Source of the DNA: an uncultured Sphingomonadaceae bacterium
GTDB lineage: Bacteria > Pseudomonadota > Alphaproteobacteria > Sphingomonadales > Sphingomonadaceae
Assembly: GCA_938050045.1 (NCBI GenBank)
Contig: CALLJS010000012.1
Location: forward strand, 39,940-103,939
Direction: 5' to 3'
Length of the DNA stretch: 64,000 bases
The notes under the pieces were generated by a model. That model did no database searches. It was not told the DNA's origin and saw nothing but the letters and a program-made list of their open reading frames with translations. Both the position numbers and the translations under genes were made by a program. This document shows positions 7,830 to 16,630 of the stretch, in pieces. Every line of letters begins with the position of its first letter. Position 1 is the stretch's first letter.

Positions 7830-9353
7830 ATGCATCCTAGCGTCCACGCTATGCAAAACCCAGACAAAGCCGCCGTCATCATGGCGGATAGCGGTCATAC
7901 TATCAGCTACAAAGAGTTGGACAAAGCCTCGAATCGCCTAGCGCATTTTTTTCGAAAGCAGAATATTCAAATCGGCGATACCATTGCCATATTGATGGAA
8001 AACCACCCCCATTATTTTGATGTCACATGGGCCGCCCAGCGCGCAGGATTATTTTTTGTTTGTATTTCCAATCGCCTCACCCCCGACGAAGCCAGCTATA
8101 TTATCAAAGATAGCGGCAGCAAAATGCTCATATCTTCTGCTAAAATGCGCGCGTGCACTCATGCACTATTAGAGCTAAATCCTGATGTTTCGCAATTTCT
8201 CTATGATGATGGCGAACGCGCTATTGAAAAATATTTAACCGACATGCCCGATACGCCCATCGCCGATGAACGCTGCGGAACGGATATGCTCTATTCATCT
8301 GGCACAACGGGGCGACCAAAGGGTGTCCGCATCCCTATGCCCGAAGATGAAAATATTGCAGGCTCTAATATATTGGTTGCTCTGGCCATGCAGATATTTG
8401 GTATAAGCCCAGATAGCATCTATCTCTCTCCAGCACCGCTATATCATGCCGCGCCATTGCGGTGGTGTATGAGCGTGCATCGCATAGGTGGTAGCGTCGT
8501 TGTGATGGAGAAATTTGATCCCGAAAAGGCTCTCTGCGCTATTGAGAAATATGGCGTGACTGACAGCCAATGGGTGCCAACCCATTTTGTCCGTATGCTG
8601 AAATTGCCCGAGGAAACGCGCCAGAGATATGATGTCGCTTCGCTTAAATGCGCCATCCATGCTGCTGCACCTTGTCCAATACCCGTGAAACAAGCGATGA
8701 TTGATTGGTGGGGGCCTGTATTGCACGAATATTATGCAGGCTCAGAGGGCAATGGTATGACCTATATTAACAGCCAGGACTGGCTAACGCATCAGGGCTC
8801 TGTTGGTAAACCGATTTTGGGCATACCGCATATTTGTGACGAAGATGGCGAAGACGTTGCAATTGGTTCAGAAGGGCAAATATATTTTGAGGGGGGCAAT
8901 CCTTTTTCCTATCATAATGACCCCAAGAAAACCGCAGAAGCAGCCAATGCCAAAGGCTGGACATCGCTCGGTGATATTGGCAAGCTCGACGAAGATGGCT
9001 TCTTATATCTTACCGATCGTAAGAGCTTTATGATTATTTCGGGCGGGGTGAATATCTATCCGCAAGAGATTGAAAATCATCTGATTACCCACCCCAAAAT
9101 CCAAGACGTAGCCGTGATTGGCGGGCCGCATGATGATATGGGCGAAGAGGTAATAGCCGTCGTACAGCCGATCACTATGAATGAGGCCAATGATGCCTTG
9201 CGCCAAGACTTGGATGCCTATGCCCGCACAAAATTATCGGGCATAAAAATCCCGCGCCATATTGATTTTATGGCGGAACTGCCGCGCCATGATACGGGTA
9301 AATTATATAAGCGTTTATTGCGCGATCAATATTGGGCCAATAGGAACAATTAA
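7830..9353 (+). CDS. Acyl-CoA ligase (AMP-forming, ANL superfamily)
   Basis: 507 residues. It activates a carboxylic acid to its CoA thioester with ATP. Motifs in order: SSGTTGRPKGV (P-loop-like, about residues 150-160), YYAGSEGNG (adenine site), GWTSLGDIGKLDEDGFLYLTDR (hinge Asp) and PRHDTGKLYKR with the C-terminal catalytic Lys. The start ATG follows GGAGAGA. It resembles FadD3/FadD17-type ligases of steroid and isoprenoid degraders more than long-chain FadD, but the substrate cannot be read from sequence. It is the first gene of the rightward operon (ligase, small ORF, P450, aldehyde dehydrogenase), divergent from the crotonase operon, with an operator-like palindrome about 80 bp upstream. 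Confidence 0.9.
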   Translation: MHPSVHAMQNPDKAAVIMADSGHTISYKELDKASNRLAHFFRKQNIQIGDTIAILMENHPHYFDVTWAAQRAGLFFVCISNRLTPDEASYIIKDSGSKMLISSAKMRACTHALLELNPDVSQFLYDDGERAIEKYLTDMPDTPIADERCGTDMLYSSGTTGRPKGVRIPMPEDENIAGSNILVALAMQIFGISPDSIYLSPAPLYHAAPLRWCMSVHRIGGSVVVMEKFDPEKALCAIEKYGVTDSQWVPTHFVRMLKLPEETRQRYDVASLKCAIHAAAPCPIPVKQAMIDWWGPVLHEYYAGSEGNGMTYINSQDWLTHQGSVGKPILGIPHICDEDGEDVAIGSEGQIYFEGGNPFSYHNDPKKTAEAANAKGWTSLGDIGKLDEDGFLYLTDRKSFMIISGGVNIYPQEIENHLITHPKIQDVAVIGGPHDDMGEEVIAVVQPITMNEANDALRQDLDAYARTKLSGIKIPRHIDFMAELPRHDTGKLYKRLLRDQYWANRNN

Positions 9354-9518
9354 ATGCCAATAAAAACCAGCATAAAGCCCAATGTAAGGCCAAAGCAACC
9401 AAGCGATTATACGGCGATATATGATATGACCAAACGCGCCTTTGCCCCAATGCTATTGGCATTAAAAAACATCGATCCTATCGTTGGATTTCATCCTCTT
9501 TTTCACTGTTCGGAATGA
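9354..9518 (+). CDS. 54-residue coupled ORF, unrecognised
   Basis: The ATG follows directly on the TAA of the acyl-CoA ligase, and its TGA overlaps the ATG of the P450 as ATGA (9515-9518). Such perfect packing at both ends is typical of real, translationally coupled operon genes. The product is about 54 residues: a basic N-terminus rich in Lys and Pro, then YTAIYDMTKRAFAPMLLAL and a C-terminal HPLFHCSE. No signal peptide, clear membrane helix or known domain is visible. It could be a small P450-associated or substrate-binding protein, or a remnant of a larger gene. Function unknown. Confidence 0.5.
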   Translation: MPIKTSIKPNVRPKQPSDYTAIYDMTKRAFAPMLLALKNIDPIVGFHPLFHCSE

Positions 9519-10825
9519 CCATGGAAAATATATTATCTGAGAATATAAATTATACCGTAATCGACCCAAAAGCCTATGGGCAGTGGGATGCGCTGCTGGA
9601 TTTGTTTGAGCGCATACGCAACGACAATCCCGTCATGAAGGTTGAAAATGATGATTTGCACGACCCCTTCTGGCTCGTCACGCGCTATGAAGATGTGATG
9701 CGCATCAGCAAGGATAATCAAAATTTCCTCAACAGCCCGCGCGGTATCGTCTTTGGCTTAAAAGCGGGCGATAGGATGATAAAATCTATCACAGGTGGCA
9801 GCCCCCATTTGGTCAATTCGCTAGTGGCATTGGACGCCCCCATCCATCCGCAATATCGCCGCCTCACCCAAGAATGGTTCATGCCCAAAAGCCTTGGTAA
9901 ATTGGAAAATGAGCTCAAAGCCCTAGCCAAAACAACAGTCGATAGATTGATGGATAATGGCCCAGAGGCGGATTTTATTCCATTAGTAGCAGCCCCCTAT
10001 CCGCTGCACGTTATCATGCAAATATTGGGCGTCCCCGAACAAGATGAGCAACGCATGCTATTTCTGACCCAGCAAATGTTCGGCGGCCAAGACGAAGATC
10101 TTAACAAAAGCAATATGGCCGATATGACGCCCGAGCAAATCACCCAATTGGTTATTGGTGCTGTCGCCGATTTTGAACAATATTTTGCCAAGCTCGCCAA
10201 TGAAAAACGCGAACATCCAAACGATGATGTTGCGAGCATTATCGCCAATGCCAAAATTCCCGATGCAAATGGGGATATGCATTATTTAAGCGATCGTGAC
10301 ATGGCGGGCTATTATATCATCATTGCGAGCGCGGGCCATGATACCACATCGGCATCGGTTGCAGGGGCGATGATGGCGCTGGCCAAAGACCCAGAGCAAT
10401 TTGCCCGCCTAAAAGCGGATCGCAGCTTGCTAGCTGGCATTGTTGAAGAAGCCATTCGCTACACATCGCCTGTGCAACATTTTATGCGCACCGCAGCAAC
10501 CGACATAGAGGTTAGAGGCAGACAAATATCCAAAGGGGATTGGATTATGATAAATTATGTATCGGCCAATCATGATGAGCGTGTTTTTGACAATCCACGC
10601 CAATTTGACGCCAGCCGCTCACCCAATCGCCATTTATCCTTTGGCGCAGGAGCGCATCAATGTTTAGGGCTGCACATGGCCCGCATGGAGATGAAAATAT
10701 TATTCAATGAATTGCTCGATAGAATAGAGACTTTAGAATTGGCGGGCGACCCCAAACGCTCCAATTCCACCTTTGTCGGCGGATTAAAAACCTTGCCGTT
10801 AAAATTCACCGCATCCAAAACATGA
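9515..10825 (+). CDS. Cytochrome P450 (class I bacterial type)
   Basis: 436 residues, soluble, no membrane anchor. I-helix oxygen-activation motif AGHDTTS, K-helix EEAIRYTSP with the following R in HFMRTAA, and the heme loop FGAGAHQCLG with the ligand at about Cys383. It should hydroxylate an unactivated carbon and needs a ferredoxin and reductase; none is adjacent. The gene overlaps the preceding small ORF by four bases and is followed at 82 bp by an aldehyde dehydrogenase. Hydroxylation followed by oxidation towards an acid is the natural reading of the operon. The general appearance is of CYP108/CYP125-like families acting on terpenes or sterols; the exact family needs a search. Confidence 0.9.
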   Translation: MTMENILSENINYTVIDPKAYGQWDALLDLFERIRNDNPVMKVENDDLHDPFWLVTRYEDVMRISKDNQNFLNSPRGIVFGLKAGDRMIKSITGGSPHLVNSLVALDAPIHPQYRRLTQEWFMPKSLGKLENELKALAKTTVDRLMDNGPEADFIPLVAAPYPLHVIMQILGVPEQDEQRMLFLTQQMFGGQDEDLNKSNMADMTPEQITQLVIGAVADFEQYFAKLANEKREHPNDDVASIIANAKIPDANGDMHYLSDRDMAGYYIIIASAGHDTTSASVAGAMMALAKDPEQFARLKADRSLLAGIVEEAIRYTSPVQHFMRTAATDIEVRGRQISKGDWIMINYVSANHDERVFDNPRQFDASRSPNRHLSFGAGAHQCLGLHMARMEMKILFNELLDRIETLELAGDPKRSNSTFVGGLKTLPLKFTASKT

Positions 10826-10907
10826 AATAAGATAAATTACACCGATAAAGTTGCTAATTTCCAGCGCATAGCCCACATGAGATATAAGATATTAAGGAGA
10901 TGAGAAT

Positions 10908-12335
10908 ATGACCACCCAATATAAAAATTTAATCAATGGCGAAATGATCGCCGCAAATGCATGGCTCGATGTTCTAAACCCTGCTAATGAAGAAGTGATG
11001 GGCCAAGTCCCCGATGCTAGCGAAGCCGAGCTTAACCAAGCCGTTGCCGCTGCGCGCGCGGCTTTTCCCAAATGGTCAAAAACCCCGATTGAAGAACGCC
11101 GCGCCGTCATCCAAAAAATCTCAGCCGCCATTAAAGAAAATGCGGATGAGCTTTTTCGTTTGCTCACCACCGAGCAAGGTAAGCCGCACGAACAGGCTAA
11201 AGGCGAAATATATGGCGCCGCCGCTATGTCCGCTGCGCAATCGACGCTTAGCCTCGATGATGAAATTAACGAAGATAGCGAAACCCGCCTTAGCCGCACG
11301 CGCCGTGTCCCTGTTGGTGTGGTTGGCGGCATCGTGCCATGGAATTTTCCAGTGATGATGGCGGTGCAAAAAATTGCCCCTGCGCTGCTTGCTGGTTGCA
11401 CCATCGTTTTGAAACCTTCACCCTTTACGCCCGTCACCACATTGCGCATTGCCGAGCTTATCAAAGACATTGTCCCTGCTGGCGTGGTCAATATTATCAC
11501 GGGTGATGACAGCCTTGGGCCGCTCATCACAGCGCACCCAGATATTGATAAAATCACCTTTACTGGCAGCACCGCCACGGGCAAGAAAATCATGGAAGGC
11601 GCATCCAAAGATTTGAAGCGCATCACGCTGGAACTCGGCGGTAATGATGCCTCTATCGTGCTGCCCGATGCCAATGTTGAAAAAGTCGCCGAACAATTAT
11701 TCTGGTCAAGCTTCTCCAACGCGGGGCAAATCTGCGTGGCGGCGAAACGCATCTATATCCACGAAGATATTTATGATGAACTTAGTGCTGCGATTGCCGA
11801 ATATGCCAAAAATGTCAAAGTGGGTGATGGCGCGCAACAAGGCACAGGCGTTGGCCCGATCCAAAATAAAAAGCAATATGATCGCGTTATCGAATTGGTT
11901 CAAGACGCCAAAGATAATGGCTATAAATTCTTAGTCGGCGGCGATCATGATCCCGATGTGCCAGGATATTATATGCCGATCACGATTATGGATAATCCCC
12001 CCGAAGATGCGCGTATCGTGGCCGAGGAACAATTTGGCCCTGTTATGCCGTTGATGAAATTTAGCAGCGAAGACGAGGTGATTGCGCGGGCCAATGCGTC
12101 CGAATATGGTCTAGCGGGCGCGGTATGGACAGCCAACCCCGATAAGGGCGTTGAAATTGCTGAGCAGCTTGAAACGGGTACGGTTTGGGTCAATGAATAT
12201 CTGCATCTATCGCCCTTTGCGCCCTTTGGCGGGCATAAACAATCGGGCTTTGGTGCGGAATATGGCCAAGAAGGATTGAGCGAATTTACCTATCCGCAGG
12301 TGATTACCGTCAAGAAAGACAATGTGCCAGCTTAA
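10908..12335 (+). CDS. NAD(P)-dependent aldehyde dehydrogenase
   Basis: 475 residues, the standard ALDH length. Cofactor region PWNFPVMMAVQKIAPALLAG, general base Glu at about 242 in LELGGNDASIVLPDA, catalytic Cys at about 276 in NAGQICVAAKR, and the C-terminal EEQFGPVMP and PFGGHKQSGFG blocks. ATG follows AAGGAGA. It probably oxidises the aldehyde produced downstream of the P450 or the released alcohol, giving the acid for the CoA ligase. It is the last gene of the operon and is followed by a clear hairpin terminator at 12360-12392. It resembles the SSADH/betaine-aldehyde branch; the substrate is not defined by sequence. Confidence 0.92.
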   Translation: MTTQYKNLINGEMIAANAWLDVLNPANEEVMGQVPDASEAELNQAVAAARAAFPKWSKTPIEERRAVIQKISAAIKENADELFRLLTTEQGKPHEQAKGEIYGAAAMSAAQSTLSLDDEINEDSETRLSRTRRVPVGVVGGIVPWNFPVMMAVQKIAPALLAGCTIVLKPSPFTPVTTLRIAELIKDIVPAGVVNIITGDDSLGPLITAHPDIDKITFTGSTATGKKIMEGASKDLKRITLELGGNDASIVLPDANVEKVAEQLFWSSFSNAGQICVAAKRIYIHEDIYDELSAAIAEYAKNVKVGDGAQQGTGVGPIQNKKQYDRVIELVQDAKDNGYKFLVGGDHDPDVPGYYMPITIMDNPPEDARIVAEEQFGPVMPLMKFSSEDEVIARANASEYGLAGAVWTANPDKGVEIAEQLETGTVWVNEYLHLSPFAPFGGHKQSGFGAEYGQEGLSEFTYPQVITVKKDNVPA

Positions 12336-12359
12336 ATAAGCTATACGCTATAATGATAG

Positions 12360-12392
12360 AAAAGCCCTGTATGAAAATGTGGGGCTTTTTTG
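12360..12392 (+). terminator. Rho-independent terminator of the ligase-P450-ALDH operon
   Basis: AAAGCCC at 12361-12367 pairs with GGGCTTT (12382-12388), followed by a T run, 25 bp after the aldehyde dehydrogenase stop. It also insulates the downstream fic gene. Confidence 0.8.
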
Positions 12393-12405
12393 TTTATAAA
12401 TCCAT

Positions 12406-12458
12406 TATGTTAAAAAAAATAGGTTTTCTTAACATGTTTTCTTGATATGTTAAAAAAA
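12406..12458. repeat. ATGTTAA half-site cluster upstream of fic
   Basis: TATGTTAAAAAAA occurs at 12406-12418 and again at 12446-12458, and the inverse TTAACAT lies between them at 12429-12435. The result is three half-sites in plus, minus, plus order just before the fic start. This could be an operator for autoregulation by the winged-helix tail of the Fic protein, or a recombination trace. Regulatory function is inference. Confidence 0.45.
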
Positions 12459-12460
12459 GA

Positions 12461-13612
12461 ATGATCTTTAACCATAGATTGCAATTTATGCTAAAACAGA
12501 CTTATCAAATTCCTGATTTGCCTCCAAAGGGCGAGCTAGAAAGTAAAGCTATTTTGAAGCTTGCTTCGATTGCACACCGCTTCCTTGCAGAATTAAAAGG
12601 TCGAGCCGCTGCAATACCAAATCAAGGTATATTGATAGACACATTATCATTACAAGAAGCAAAAGCCAGTTCAGAGATTGAAAATATTATCACAACACAA
12701 GATGAGATGTTTCAAGCGACCTTATTCCCTGAGAACCCCTCTTCTGCTGCAGCTAAAGAAGTTTTTTTATACCGAGATGCATTACAAAAAGGGTTAAAAG
12801 ATTTAAGAGACAAGAAAGGTATATTATCAAATAACGCTATAATATCTATGTTCCAAATTTTGAAACGTACAGATGGAGGTTTTCGTAGAACATCGGGAAC
12901 AGCATTAAAAAATGATCAGACTGGTGATATCGTCTATGTGCCTCCGCAAAATGGTAATGATATTATTATGCATATGACAGCATTAGAAGAGTTTATGAAT
13001 GATGATGATTATAGCGGTTTAGATTTATTAGTTCGAATGGCCATCATTCATCATCAATTCGAGAGCATCCACCCCTTCCCAGATGGTAATGGAAGATTAG
13101 GGCGTATCATCAATGTTCTTTATTTAACTCAACACAGGTTGCTCGACATTCCAATTTTATATTTAAGCCGATATATCACGCAAAATAAAAGTCAATATTA
13201 TCAACTTTTGCAATCTGTTAGAGACACTGGTGAATGGGAACCTTGGATTTTATATATGTTAGACGCTGTTGCAAATACTTCAGCTCAAACCATTGATTTA
13301 GTCAATGGGATAAGAAATTTGATGGCAGAATATAAAGATATTATTCGCAGTAAACATAGTAAGATATATTCTCAAGATTTACTCAATAACTTATTCAAAC
13401 ACCCTTATACACGTATTGATTATGTGGTGAAGGAAATTGGAGTTTCTCGACAAACAGCTGCAAATTATTTAGACCAATTGGCAGAAGCAGAATTACTGGT
13501 GAAATTTCAATCGGGGCGCAATGTATATTTTGTTAACATGCCTTTGATGGATTTACTTAGAAAAGGTGAAGTTCAGAGCAACGCGATAGAAAATAAAATT
13601 ATTACAAATTAA
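12461..13612 (+). CDS. Fic-domain AMPylase, class II, with C-terminal winged helix
   Basis: 383 residues. The Fic_N segment carries an inhibitory helix motif SSEIENI (class II type, SxxxEN), the core has HPFPDGNGRLGRIINVL (HxFxDGNGRxxR), with the catalytic His at its start, and the C-terminus (about 310-365) is a winged-helix fold with VVKEIGVSRQTAANYLDQL. Fic proteins transfer AMP to hydroxyl side chains of targets; the N-terminal Glu blocks ATP gamma-phosphate binding until relieved. The start is uncertain: ATG 12461 follows an A-rich stretch, ATG 12488 is also possible, and neither has a strong SD. The gene is much AT-richer than its neighbours, has no operon partner, and sits between two halves of a catabolic island, so transfer is likely. 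No separate antitoxin is visible. Confidence 0.92.
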   Translation: MIFNHRLQFMLKQTYQIPDLPPKGELESKAILKLASIAHRFLAELKGRAAAIPNQGILIDTLSLQEAKASSEIENIITTQDEMFQATLFPENPSSAAAKEVFLYRDALQKGLKDLRDKKGILSNNAIISMFQILKRTDGGFRRTSGTALKNDQTGDIVYVPPQNGNDIIMHMTALEEFMNDDDYSGLDLLVRMAIIHHQFESIHPFPDGNGRLGRIINVLYLTQHRLLDIPILYLSRYITQNKSQYYQLLQSVRDTGEWEPWILYMLDAVANTSAQTIDLVNGIRNLMAEYKDIIRSKHSKIYSQDLLNNLFKHPYTRIDYVVKEIGVSRQTAANYLDQLAEAELLVKFQSGRNVYFVNMPLMDLLRKGEVQSNAIENKIITN

Positions 13613-13649
13613 TTGACTCGCTAGTGTCTTGACGCCCTCTTAGATACAG

Positions 13650-13667
13650 TTTAATCAAGCGATTAAA
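13650..13667. promoter_or_regulatory. Operator-like palindrome upstream of the thiolase operon (site B)
   Basis: TTTAATCAAGCGATTAAA, 7-bp perfect arms with a 4-bp centre, 19 bp before the thiolase ATG. It overlaps the expected promoter/leader region. The best palindrome of the three related sites in this window. Confidence 0.65.
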
Positions 13668-13686
13668 TTTATGAAGGAGAAGAATC

Positions 13687-14859
13687 ATGGCAGAAGCCTA
13701 TATAGTAGATGCAGTGCGCACCGCAGGCGGGCGGCGCGGCGGCAAAGTAGCAGGCGTTCATGCCGTAGATTTAGCCGCCGTCACATTAGACGCCATCGCC
13801 GATCGTAATGATTTCGATCATAGTGCCATCGAAGATGTTATCACTGGTTGTGTGATGCAGGGCGGCGAGCAATCGGGCGATGTAGGCCGCAACGCGGTTC
13901 TCGCATCTAAACTGCCCGACTCCATCCCCTCTGTATCGATTGACCGTCAATGTGGTTCATCGCAGCAATCGATTCAATTCGCAGCCCAAGGCGTGATGAG
14001 CGGCGTGCAAGACATGGTGCTTGCGCACGGCATTGAGAGCATGACCCGCGTTCCCATGGGCTCAACGTTCAAATTGTTCAAAGATGCAGGGCTTGGCAAT
14101 AATAAATCCGAGCGCATGGAAAAAGCCTATCCTGGCGTTCAATTCAGCCAATTTATGGGCGCAGAAATGATGGTCAAAAAATATGGCCTGACCCGCGAAG
14201 ATTTGGATGCTTATGCACTTGAAAGCCACAGACGCGCGATTGCTGCAACGCAGAGCGGTGCATTTGCCAATGAGATTATCGGCATTGAAGTGGACACACC
14301 CGAGGGTAAAATCATCCATAATGTCGATGAAGGCATCAGATTTGATGCTACGATGGAGAGCATAGGCGGCGTAAAAATCCTGCAAGAAGGCGGCGCGATT
14401 ACCGCAGCCAATGCCAGCCAAATTTGCGATGGTTCTTCGGCGGTTTTGGTCTGCAGCAAGCAAGCGTTAAAAGATCATGGGCTCACGCCGCGTGCGGTTA
14501 TCCGCAATTTAACCGTCACCGCTGGTGATCCTGTCATCATGCTCGAAGAGCCGCTCTTTGCGACCAATCGGGCGTTGGAGCGCGCGGGCATGAAAATTGA
14601 CGATATTGATCTGTATGAAGTCAATGAAGCCTTTGCCCCTGTGCCGTTGGCATGGATGCAACATACAGGCGGCGATCACAGCAAATTGAACGTCAATGGC
14701 GGGGCTATTTCGTTGGGGCATCCGCTGGGAGCATCGGGCACAAAATTGATGGCGACTTTGCTCAATGCGATGGAAAATCGCGGGGCTAAATATGGGTTGC
14801 AAACCATGTGCGAAGGCGGCGGTCAGGCCAATGTAACGATCATCGAACGGTTAAATTAA
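13687..14859 (+). CDS. Thiolase (acetyl-CoA acyltransferase), FadA5/FadA6-like
   Basis: 390 residues. Catalytic Cys at about 89 in SIDRQCGSSQQ, His in VNEAFAPVPLAW, His at about 345 in SLGHPLGASG, and the second Cys at about 375 in MCEGGGQANV: a complete degradative thiolase. It should cleave a 3-ketoacyl-CoA with free CoA. Strong AAGGAGA before the ATG. It is first in a rightward operon with an SDR and a crotonase, which would supply the hydration and 3-hydroxy oxidation steps. An operator-like palindrome precedes it. Similarity to thiolases used on steroid or branched side chains is an impression; ordinary fatty acyl substrates remain possible. Confidence 0.93.
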   Translation: MAEAYIVDAVRTAGGRRGGKVAGVHAVDLAAVTLDAIADRNDFDHSAIEDVITGCVMQGGEQSGDVGRNAVLASKLPDSIPSVSIDRQCGSSQQSIQFAAQGVMSGVQDMVLAHGIESMTRVPMGSTFKLFKDAGLGNNKSERMEKAYPGVQFSQFMGAEMMVKKYGLTREDLDAYALESHRRAIAATQSGAFANEIIGIEVDTPEGKIIHNVDEGIRFDATMESIGGVKILQEGGAITAANASQICDGSSAVLVCSKQALKDHGLTPRAVIRNLTVTAGDPVIMLEEPLFATNRALERAGMKIDDIDLYEVNEAFAPVPLAWMQHTGGDHSKLNVNGGAISLGHPLGASGTKLMATLLNAMENRGAKYGLQTMCEGGGQANVTIIERLN

Positions 14860-14883
14860 TAGCGATTATAGAAAGCGAATATT

Positions 14884-15666
14884 ATGGAATTAAACGAAAA
14901 TGTCTCAGCCGTTATAACGGGCGGTGCATCAGGATTAGGCGCAGCTACCGCGCGTTTATTGGCATCAAAAGGCGTAAAAATATCTTTGTTCGATATGAAT
15001 AAAGAAAAAGGCGAAGAAACGGCTGCTGAAATTGGCGGCACATTTTGCGAAGTGAATGTCACCGATGATGACAGCGTTGATGCAGGTTTTGAAAAGGCGC
15101 GCGCGGCGCATGGTCAAGAGAGGATATTGGTAAATTGTGCTGGCATCGGTAATGCGATCAAAACCGCAAGCCGTTCCAAAGAAGATGGCAGCATCAAACA
15201 TTTCCCGCTCGATGCATTTAATTTCGTAATCCAAGTTAATTTGGTCGGCACATTTCGTTGCATCGCCAAATCCGCCGCAGGCATGTTGACGCTCGACCCG
15301 CTGGCCAATGGTGATCGCGGTGCCATGGTCAACACCGCATCGGTAGCCGCCGAAGATGGTCAAATTGGCCAAGCCGCTTATAGCGCATCAAAGGGCGGTG
15401 TCGTTGGAATGACATTGCCAATAGCCCGCGATTTGTCGCGCGAGGGCATAAGAGTGAACACCATATTGCCAGGTATTTTTGATACGCCATTGCTCGCGGG
15501 TGCGCCGCAGCAGGTGCGCGATGCATTGGGCGCAATGGTGCCACATCCCCCGCGTCTCGGTGTTCCCGATGAATATGCCAAGCTTGCTCTATGTATGATC
15601 GAAACAGGCTATTTTAACGGCGAAGATGTGCGGCTTGATGGCGGCATCAGAATGGCGCCGCGTTAA
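14884..15666 (+). CDS. SDR-family 3-hydroxyacyl-CoA dehydrogenase-like protein
   Basis: 260 residues. TGGASGLGAATARLLASKG is the dinucleotide-binding loop, NCAGIGNA the NNAG-type motif, and MVNTASVAAEDGQIGQAAYSASKGG contains the Ser and YxxxK catalytic residues. The shape recalls human HSD17B10 (3-hydroxyacyl-CoA dehydrogenase type 2), which handles short and branched acyl-CoAs and steroids. It lies 24 bp after the thiolase, and a crotonase starts 34 bp downstream, so the three genes give hydration, oxidation and cleavage in one transcript. NAD preference is expected from FDMN with an acidic residue after beta-2. Confidence 0.9.
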   Translation: MELNENVSAVITGGASGLGAATARLLASKGVKISLFDMNKEKGEETAAEIGGTFCEVNVTDDDSVDAGFEKARAAHGQERILVNCAGIGNAIKTASRSKEDGSIKHFPLDAFNFVIQVNLVGTFRCIAKSAAGMLTLDPLANGDRGAMVNTASVAAEDGQIGQAAYSASKGGVVGMTLPIARDLSREGIRVNTILPGIFDTPLLAGAPQQVRDALGAMVPHPPRLGVPDEYAKLALCMIETGYFNGEDVRLDGGIRMAPR

Positions 15667-15700
15667 ACCAATGATACGCTAAAAATAAAGGGGCATGACT

Positions 15701-16570
15701 ATGACGGACTTTACCCAAATACGCTATGAGGTGAGCGATGGCGTTGCCACCATAACCATGCACCGTCCTGAAAAAATGAACGCCTATACCAATGTGATGA
15801 TGCGCGAAATATGCCGCGCATTGGATATGGCAGATGCAGATGATGCTATCCGCGCCATCATCTTTACGGGGGCAGGTAAAGCCTTTTGTGCAGGCGCAGA
15901 TTTAACGCCTGATAGCGGACGGAAACCTTTTGCCAATAGCGATCTTGTTGATAGTTACAGCGATGAACGGGTGCGCGATACGGGCGGTAAAATGACGCTG
16001 CGCATGTATGAATGCCATAAACCGATAATTGGCGCGATTAATGGCGCAGCGGTGGGCATTGGCGCAACGATGCAACTGCCTATGGATATGCGCCTTGCCA
16101 GCACAAAAGCGCGGTTTGGCTTTGTGTTTGCGCGGCGCGGAATTGTGCCAGAAGCCGCCTCTTCATGGTTTTTGCCAAATTTGGTAGGCCGCGCACAGGC
16201 GCTTGAATGGTGCATGAGCGGCCGCGTGTTCGATGCCGATGAAGCCTTAGCGGGCGGCCTTATCCGCTCTATCCATGAACCCGATGATTTAATGCCCGCA
16301 GCTCTAAAATTAGCCCATGAAATTCGCGATAATAGTGCGCCTGTTTCTGTAGCTCTTACCCGTCATATGATGTGGCGTAATCCGACCGCAGCACACCCAA
16401 TGGAGGCGCATAAGATTGATAGTCGCGGCATATATACGCGCGCCAAAACCAATGATGCCAAAGAGGGGATTGCGAGCTTCTTGGAAAAACGCGATGCGCA
16501 ATATCCCGATACAGTGAGCAAGAACATGCCCGACTTTTTCCCATGGTGGGATGAGGTTGACTATGATTGA
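15701..16570 (+). CDS. Enoyl-CoA hydratase/isomerase family protein
   Basis: About 289 residues. GKAFCAGADLTPD and NGAAVGIGATMQLPMDMRLAS form the oxyanion hole, followed by FVFARRGIVPEAASSWFLPNLVGRAQALEW. The GIVPEAxSSWFLP signature marks a crotonase branch in which a Glu lies at a position different from classical EchA. Start ATG 15701 is preferred to ATG 15695 because AAAGGGG is properly spaced only from the former. Third gene of the thiolase operon, ending 60 bp before the TetR gene. Hydratase in the same beta-oxidation round is the likely role. Confidence 0.9.
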   Translation: MTDFTQIRYEVSDGVATITMHRPEKMNAYTNVMMREICRALDMADADDAIRAIIFTGAGKAFCAGADLTPDSGRKPFANSDLVDSYSDERVRDTGGKMTLRMYECHKPIIGAINGAAVGIGATMQLPMDMRLASTKARFGFVFARRGIVPEAASSWFLPNLVGRAQALEWCMSGRVFDADEALAGGLIRSIHEPDDLMPAALKLAHEIRDNSAPVSVALTRHMMWRNPTAAHPMEAHKIDSRGIYTRAKTNDAKEGIASFLEKRDAQYPDTVSKNMPDFFPWWDEVDYD

Positions 16571-16630
16571 TGCATCTTTATAGCTAACGCTAGGGCATAG
16601 CTAGCATTGGCCAGTTGGGGCATATAAATT

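Noticed and set aside
10892..11752. 286-codon open frame on the minus strand across the aldehyde dehydrogenase gene
   Set aside because: Low-complexity Ser/Ala-rich translation, no ribosome site, and it lies opposite a fully conserved enzyme; antisense shadow.
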